Shown: positions 6,611 through 11,053 of the stretch, in pieces | Layout: each line of letters begins with the position of its first letter | Position numbering within the stretch: position 1 is the stretch's first letter | Origin: Actinomycetes bacterium | GTDB taxonomy: Bacteria > Actinomycetota > Actinomycetes > Actinomycetales > Actinomycetaceae | Assembly (NCBI GenBank): GCA_023420745.1 | Contig: JAEZVQ010000167.1 | Location: forward strand, 1 to 11,053 | Length of the DNA stretch: 11,053 bases | Reading direction: 5' to 3' | Notes under the pieces: model-generated | The model's input: only the letters and a program-made list of their open reading frames with translations | Told to the model about the DNA's origin: nothing | The model's database searches: none | Translations under genes and position numbers: made by a program

Positions 6611-7246
6611 TCAGCCGCGACGGCGCAGCAGCACACCGCCGAGACCGGTCGCACCAGTCACGCCAGCAATCGCCAGCAAAGCAGCCAGAGGACCACCGGT
6701 GTGCGCCAGCTGGCGACCCTGAGCCGCCGGCTTCGCCTCAGCCTTCACGTCCTTCGCTGGGGTATCAACCACAGCAACCTCGTCAGCCGGAGTGGTCTCG
6801 GCATCCGAAGTCGACTCGTTGAGCAGACGGTTGTACTCCGCTTCAGCAGCGTCGAGGTACGCGTTTTCTTCCTCGGCACCGACGTAAGCGTCGCCGTAGG
6901 GAAGCTCCGGCTTCTTGGTCAGGCGGTTGTACTCGGCCTCAGCAGCGTCGAGGTAAGCGTTCTCTTCCTTGGCACCCACGTAAGCATCACCTTCGGGGGC
7001 TTCAGGAGCAGCCGCCACGCACTTCGCCAGATCCGCGGGCAGTTCAGGAAGAACATCCATGTTGAAGTACTCGAGTTCCGCCTGCATCTCCGCCGCCTTC
7101 GGGCTGTCAGCGAGATCCGGGCAGTTCGCCACCAGCTGATCCCACGTGACCTTGGGGGTATCGTCAGCGAACGCCACCGAAGCTCCACCGGCGAGCAGGG
7201 CAGCCGCGAGAACACCAGCGCCCGCGACGCGCGCAATCTTCTTCAT
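6611..7246 (-). CDS. Sortase-anchored surface protein with LAHTG signal and two internal repeats
   Basis: This 211-residue protein is predicted to be exported and linked to the cell wall. It has a signal peptide with a Lys-Lys start, a hydrophobic core and likely cleavage after AFA (residue 27). It then has a small domain with two cysteines (42 and 76, possibly a disulfide), two 24-residue acidic repeats, an Ala/Thr/Lys-rich stalk (about 145-178), and a sorting tail: LAHTG (180-184), a hydrophobic stretch and RRRG. LAxTG is the preferred signal of actinobacterial class E sortases; no sortase gene is in the window. ATG at 7246 was chosen because it starts the signal peptide and follows GAGG by five bases; the longer upstream frame has no secretory or protein-like character. 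No binding partner or enzyme function is recognised. Confidence 0.85.
   Translation of the reverse strand: MKKIARVAGAGVLAAALLAGGASVAFADDTPKVTWDQLVANCPDLADSPKAAEMQAELEYFNMDVLPELPADLAKCVAAAPEAPEGDAYVGAKEENAYLDAAEAEYNRLTKKPELPYGDAYVGAEEENAYLDAAEAEYNRLLNESTSDAETTPADEVAVVDTPAKDVKAEAKPAAQGRQLAHTGGPLAALLAIAGVTGATGLGGVLLRRRG
6824..6991 (-). repeat. Two tandem in-frame coding repeats in the surface protein
   Basis: Residues 86-109 (bases 6991-6920) and 118-141 (6895-6824) are nearly identical, both reading GDAYVGA, then K or E, then EENAYLDAAEAEYNRL. They differ at a single residue and repeat every 32 residues (96 bases). The DNA copies have diverged mainly at synonymous sites, so the protein sequence seems to be under selection. 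The repeats are likely helical and Tyr/Glu/Ala-rich. Confidence 0.85.
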
Positions 7247-7315
7247 TGTTGCCTCATCTTTCAGGAGAGCGTGACATCGAGGCGTCGTCCCCGATGCGCA
7301 CCGTTGTGCCCTTTG

Positions 7316-7342
7316 AAAGTAATACCCCCCCCCGCATGTCAA
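7316..7342 (-). promoter_or_regulatory. Promoter with a G9 tract in its spacer, upstream of the surface protein gene
   Basis: On the minus strand a perfect TTGACA (7342-7337) is followed by TGC, nine G (7333-7325) and an AT-rich block TATTACTTT (7324-7316). If the -10 is TACTTT (7321-7316) the spacer is 15 bases; with TATTAC (7324-7319) it is 12. Either is shorter than the optimal 17, and gain of G residues would bring it closer. Transcription would start near 7309, giving a leader of about 63 bases. A homopolymer in this position is the known layout of phase-variable promoters such as Neisseria porA. Confidence 0.6.
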
Positions 7343-7373
7343 GCTGGTGGCGAAAACGTGACCGATTCGACAC

Positions 7374-8252
7374 CTAGGCTGGCGTGTCCTCCTCCCCCGC
7401 CAGCGCGGTACGGCACTCCTCGTTCGCCTGCGCCAACGACCGAGCCAACGCATCCGGGTTCGGGCCGGCGGCGAGCAAACCGCGAGACGAGTTGATGACG
7501 AGTCGCGAGGCTGCCGCGCCGAACCGCGCCCTCACGTCGCCCTCACTCGCCCCCTGCGCCCCGAACCCCGGCGCGAGGATCGGACCGGAAAACCCCGGCA
7601 GGCGACCGGCAGACGCCACCTCGGCGTCCTCAACCGTCGCCCCGACGACGATGCCGACCGACCCCCAATCCTCGCCGGCAAACAACTCGCGGTTACGCGC
7701 TTCACACCAGTCGATGATCGATGAGGCGACCGTCTCCACGCCGGGCGGGTCAATCGCCGCACGCTGGAGCGCACGCCCCTCGGGATTCGACGTCAACGCG
7801 AGGACGAACACGCCTTTACCTGCCTCCCCCGCTTGATCCACCACGCTGCGATACGCCGACACCCCCATGTAGGGGCTGAGCGTCACCGCGTCAGCCTCCA
7901 ACGGCGCGCCAACAGGCAGCACCGCTTGAGCGTAGCCCTCCATCGTCGAGCCGATGTCGCCGCGTTTCGCGTCGAGAATCGTCAACACTCCAAGCTCACG
8001 CGCATCGTGCAGCACGGTCTCCAACACCGCGTAGCCGCGCGCGCCGAAACGCTCGAAGAACGCCACCTGCGGTTTGATCACCGCCGCCTCGGCGAACCCG
8101 TCGAGAGCCACCCGGCAAAACTGGGCGAGCCCTCGTACCGAGTCGCCAAACCCCCACGCGTCAAGCAGCTGGGGATGCGGGTCAATTCCCGCGCACACCG
8201 GGCCGCGCGCTGCAACCGCACGCGCCAGGCGAGTGCCGAAACTCGATGTCAT
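7374..8252 (-). CDS. pyrF: Orotidine 5'-phosphate decarboxylase
   Basis: This 292-residue enzyme converts orotidine 5'-phosphate to UMP and CO2, the last step of de novo UMP synthesis. It belongs to the longer actinobacterial subfamily (about 270-290 residues). Visible motifs are GIDPHP (22-27), KPQVAFFE (60-67) and the catalytic [10 protein letters not shown] (94-103), with the Asp-Lys-Asp set at 94, 96 and 99. The start ATG overlaps the carB stop (ATGA), and GGAGG (8264-8260) inside the end of carB gives a seven-base spacing, so the two are translationally coupled in one operon. A weak imperfect inverted repeat at 7346-7374 overlaps its stop codon, but no convincing terminator is seen before the surface protein promoter. 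Confidence 0.97.
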   Translation of the reverse strand: MTSSFGTRLARAVAARGPVCAGIDPHPQLLDAWGFGDSVRGLAQFCRVALDGFAEAAVIKPQVAFFERFGARGYAVLETVLHDARELGVLTILDAKRGDIGSTMEGYAQAVLPVGAPLEADAVTLSPYMGVSAYRSVVDQAGEAGKGVFVLALTSNPEGRALQRAAIDPPGVETVASSIIDWCEARNRELFAGEDWGSVGIVVGATVEDAEVASAGRLPGFSGPILAPGFGAQGASEGDVRARFGAAASRLVINSSRGLLAAGPNPDALARSLAQANEECRTALAGEEDTPA

Positions 8253-11053
8253 TTCTCCCCCTCCTCACGCGTAGTCAGACAACCGTTCACGCGGCGTTCG
8301 CCTCGCACACGGTCGTGCTCCTGGAGTGAGACCAGCGGTCCGATGCCGCTGCACGCCACCTCAATCGCCTGCACTGCCGCGGCGAAGGCTTGAAGCGTGG
8401 TGATGCACGGGATCGCCGCCGACGCCGCCGCCGTACGAATGGCGTAGCCGTCGCGACGCGTCTGCGCCCCCTGCGGTGTGTTGACGATGATGTCGACCTC
8501 GCCCGAGCGAATGAGATCGACAACGCTCGTCGCCTGCGAGTCGCCGCGCTCCGACTCCTTCGCCACCTCGGTCACCGCGATGCCGTGGCGGCGCAGTACC
8601 GACGCCGTCCCCGCCGTCGCCACCACCTCGAAACCGAGATCCACCATGCGCGCAACCGGGAAAATCACCGAACGTTTGTCGCGATCCGCAATCGACACGA
8701 AAAGCCGACCACCGTCAGGCAAGCCGCCGAATGCGGCGAGCTGGGATTTGAGGAACGCCTCCGGGAACGACCGACCGTGCCCCATCACCTCGCCGGTGGA
8801 GCGCATCTCCGGGCCGAGAACCGTGTCGACTACCCGCCCGTCGCGGTCGCGGAAGCGGTGGAACGGAAGCACCGCTTCTTTCACCGCGATCGGATCCGAA
8901 GCGTCGATGACACTCGCGTCGTCAGCGGGGAGCACTCCAGCCGCACGAAGCTCAGCAATCGACGCCCCCATCTGGATGCGTGCCGCGGCACTCGCCAGTG
9001 CGACGCCGGTGGCTTTAGATGCGAAAGGTACCGTACGCGATGCTCTCGGATTTGCTTCGATGACGTAAAGGATGTCGGAGGCGAGTGCGAACTGGATGTT
9101 GAGCAACCCGCACACCCCCACCCCTTCAGCAATGGCACGCGTTGAAGCAACGATGCGATCAATTTGACGTAACGACAAAGTCATCGGTGGTAGTACGCAC
9201 GCAGAGTCACCGGAGTGAATTCCCGCTTCCTCAATGTGCTCCATAATGGCGCCGACGAAGAGGTCGCGACCGTCGAAGAGCGCATCGACGTCGATCTCCA
9301 CCGCGTCGTCGAGGAAACGGTCAACGAGGAGCGGGCCGTTCGCGAACGACTCGCCACCCAGGCGCGCGAGGTAGTCGCGCATCTGATCCTCGTCGTAGAC
9401 GATCTCCATGCCGCGGCCGCCGAGGACGAACGACGGGCGGGCGAGGACCGGGTAGCCGACCTCTGCGGCCACGCGCAGCGCGTGATCGGCATCCGCTGCC
9501 GTTCCGTGGGCGGGCGACGGCAGCCCCGCCTCGTCGAGGACACGACCGAACTCCTCGCGATCCTCGGCCAGCGCGATCGACGCCGGCGAAGTGCCGCGAA
9601 TCGGCAGACCAGCCGCCGCCAAGTCATCAGCAAGCGACAGCGGAGTTTGCCCGCCGAGCTGCACCAAAACACCCGCCACCGGGCCGGCCGCGGCTTCCGC
9701 ATGGTAGATCTCGAGGACATCTTCCAACGTCAACGGCTCAAAATACAGGCGATCAGACACGTCGTAGTCCGTCGACACGGTCTCCGGGTTGCAGTTGACC
9801 ATAATCGTGTCGAACTCATCGCGCAGCGCCATCGTCGCATGCACACACGAGTAGTCGAACTCGATGCCCTGCCCGATGCGGTTCGGACCCGAGCCGAGGA
9901 TCATCACCGCGGCACGCTCGCGCGGCGCCACCTCGCTCACCTCGTCATAGGTGGAATACAGGTACGGTGTCGAAGCCTCGAACTCCGCGGCACACGTGTC
10001 CACCGTCTTGAACACCGGCCGGATCCCAAAGGCGTGGCGCACCTCGCGCACCGTCGCCTCGGAAATCCCACGAATCGCGGCGATCTGCGCATCAGAAAAC
10101 CCGTGGCGTTTCGCCTCACGCAACACCGTCGCGTCCAGGGAGTCCGCGTCTTGCAGCGCTTGAGCGAGGTCGGCAACCATCGCCAGCTGGTCGAGAAACC
10201 ACCGGTCGATACGTGTCGCCCGGTACAGTTCATCGACCGTCGCCCCCGCGCGGATCGCGTCCATCACTCGGTGGAGTCGATCCGCTGTCGGGGTCGCCGC
10301 CTGTTCGACGAGGCACTGTCGCTCAGCCGGGTCGACCGGCGTGTCGAAAGCGAACGTCGCCCCACGCTGGTCAATCGAGCGCATCGCCTTGAGCAGCGCC
10401 TCGGTGAAGTTACGGCCGATTGCCATCGCCTCCCCCACCGACTTCATCGACGTCGTCAACGTCGGGTCGGCGGCGGGGAACTTCTCGAACGTGAAACGCG
10501 GAACCTTGACCACCACATAGTCCAAGGTCGGCTCGAACGATGCGGGGGTCGACCGTGTGATGTCGTTGGGAATTTCATCGAGCGTGTAGCCCAACGCCAG
10601 GCGCGCCGCCATCTTCGCGATGGGGAAGCCCGTCGCCTTCGACGCCAATGCCGAGGAACGCGACACGCGCGGATTCATCTCGATGACCACGATCCTGCCC
10701 GTGTCGGGGTGGACGGCGAACTGGATGTTGCACCCGCCGGTGTCGACGCCGACCTCGCGAATCACCGCGATGCCGATGTCGCGCAGCCGCTGCAACTCGC
10801 GATCCGTCAGGGTCAACGCGGGTGCGACCGTCACCGAGTCACCGGTGTGAACACCAACCGGGTCGACGTTTTCAATCGAACACACGACGACGACGTTGTC
10901 CGTCCCGTCGCGCATGAGCTCCAGCTCGTATTCTTTCCACCCGAGGATCGACTCCTCCAACAGCACCTCGGTGGTCGCCGAGTCGCGAAGACCGAGCCCC
11001 GCAATGCGTTCGAGATCCTCCCGTGTGTAGGCAATGCCAGAGCCCAAGCCGCC
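8249..11053 (-). CDS. carB: Carbamoyl phosphate synthase large subunit (5' end outside the window)
   Basis: The frame is open to the window edge and gives 934 residues; by alignment from memory with E. coli CarB (1,073 residues) about 170 N-terminal residues are missing. CarB makes carbamoyl phosphate from bicarbonate, two ATP and ammonia delivered by CarA, feeding pyrimidine and arginine synthesis. Seen in order: the rest of the first ATP-grasp domain with GGLGSGIAY at the edge and [15 protein letters not shown] at about residue 128, then the oligomerisation domain. The second ATP-grasp domain follows, with [13 protein letters not shown] at about 540 and [15 protein letters not shown] at about 665. 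Last is the C-terminal allosteric MGS-like domain from about 780, with [15 protein letters not shown] and DIIVNTPQG. Both Glu-x-Asn metal-binding pairs are kept, so the enzyme appears functional. The apparent TTG start at 11047 is internal. Confidence 0.97.
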   Translation of the reverse strand, partial: GGLGSGIAYTREDLERIAGLGLRDSATTEVLLEESILGWKEYELELMRDGTDNVVVVCSIENVDPVGVHTGDSVTVAPALTLTDRELQRLRDIGIAVIREVGVDTGGCNIQFAVHPDTGRIVVIEMNPRVSRSSALASKATGFPIAKMAARLALGYTLDEIPNDITRSTPASFEPTLDYVVVKVPRFTFEKFPAADPTLTTSMKSVGEAMAIGRNFTEALLKAMRSIDQRGATFAFDTPVDPAERQCLVEQAATPTADRLHRVMDAIRAGATVDELYRATRIDRWFLDQLAMVADLAQALQDADSLDATVLREAKRHGFSDAQIAAIRGISEATVREVRHAFGIRPVFKTVDTCAAEFEASTPYLYSTYDEVSEVAPRERAAVMILGSGPNRIGQGIEFDYSCVHATMALRDEFDTIMVNCNPETVSTDYDVSDRLYFEPLTLEDVLEIYHAEAAAGPVAGVLVQLGGQTPLSLADDLAAAGLPIRGTSPASIALAEDREEFGRVLDEAGLPSPAHGTAADADHALRVAAEVGYPVLARPSFVLGGRGMEIVYDEDQMRDYLARLGGESFANGPLLVDRFLDDAVEIDVDALFDGRDLFVGAIMEHIEEAGIHSGDSACVLPPMTLSLRQIDRIVASTRAIAEGVGVCGLLNIQFALASDILYVIEANPRASRTVPFASKATGVALASAAARIQMGASIAELRAAGVLPADDASVIDASDPIAVKEAVLPFHRFRDRDGRVVDTVLGPEMRSTGEVMGHGRSFPEAFLKSQLAAFGGLPDGGRLFVSIADRDKRSVIFPVARMVDLGFEVVATAGTASVLRRHGIAVTEVAKESERGDSQATSVVDLIRSGEVDIIVNTPQGAQTRRDGYAIRTAAASAAIPCITTLQAFAAAVQAIEVACSGIGPLVSLQEHDRVRGERRVNGCLTTREEGEK

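Noticed and set aside
7346..7374. Terminator for the carB-pyrF operon
   Set aside because: Only an imperfect stem (GGTG/CACC plus CGAA/TTCG with a mismatch and an 11-base loop), it overlaps the pyrF stop and has no T run.
7247..7453. Upstream extension of the surface protein frame to 7453
   Set aside because: It is Arg/Cys-rich, overlaps the end of pyrF and the promoter, and would bury the signal peptide in the interior.
6578..7495. Plus-strand frame of 305 codons over the surface protein gene
   Set aside because: It is antisense to a protein with signal peptide, repeats and sorting signal, and has low-complexity Arg/Val/Ser-rich content.
8390..9145. Plus-strand frames opposite carB
   Set aside because: They are antisense to strongly conserved CarB motifs and are Arg/His-rich shadow frames.
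11045..11047. TTG at 11047 as the carB start
   Set aside because: The frame continues to the window edge and this position aligns with the middle of the first ATP-grasp domain.

Overview
The window is high-GC DNA from an actinobacterium, most likely in or near the Actinomycetaceae. Three things suggest this: a carB-pyrF order with an ATGA overlap, GTG starts, and a surface protein with an LAxTG-type sorting signal of the kind used by actinobacterial class E sortases. The genus is an inference from gene content; no search was run.

Left part (1-5301): the last 31 codons of an IS110-family transposase and its 3' tail lie just upstream of a very large restriction-modification gene (180-5301). 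This gene encodes a single-polypeptide type ISP enzyme of the LlaGI kind: Mrr-like nuclease, superfamily 2 helicase/translocase, N6-adenine methyltransferase and C-terminal target recognition region. It is split by a frameshift at a run of seven G (1257-1263) inside the helicase domain. Removing one G would give one 1,706-residue protein. This is either a phase-variable OFF state, a real mutation, or a sequencing error in a homopolymer.

Middle part (5302-6545): a short beta-helix-like reading frame overlaps a YjaB-type GNAT acetyltransferase by GTGA. Convergent to it is a SugE/Gdx small multidrug resistance protein, probably a guanidinium exporter. Its leader carries two hairpins with ACGA loops, which match the guanidine-II (mini-ykkC) riboswitch. 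This leader reads as open frame, so it can be mistaken for a 36-residue N-terminal extension of the exporter.

Right part (6545-11053, all minus strand): a signal-peptide and LAHTG-sorted surface protein with two 24-residue repeats, preceded by a promoter-like sequence whose -35/-10 spacer holds nine G, a layout known from phase-variable promoters. Upstream of it are pyrF and the 3' five-sixths of carB, ordinary pyrimidine biosynthesis genes.

The most notable signals are the two G tracts, one in the coding sequence of the restriction enzyme and one in the promoter spacer of the surface protein, and the guanidine-II riboswitch before sugE. No CRISPR array, rRNA or tRNA was seen. No gene-free stretch exceeds 300 bases.
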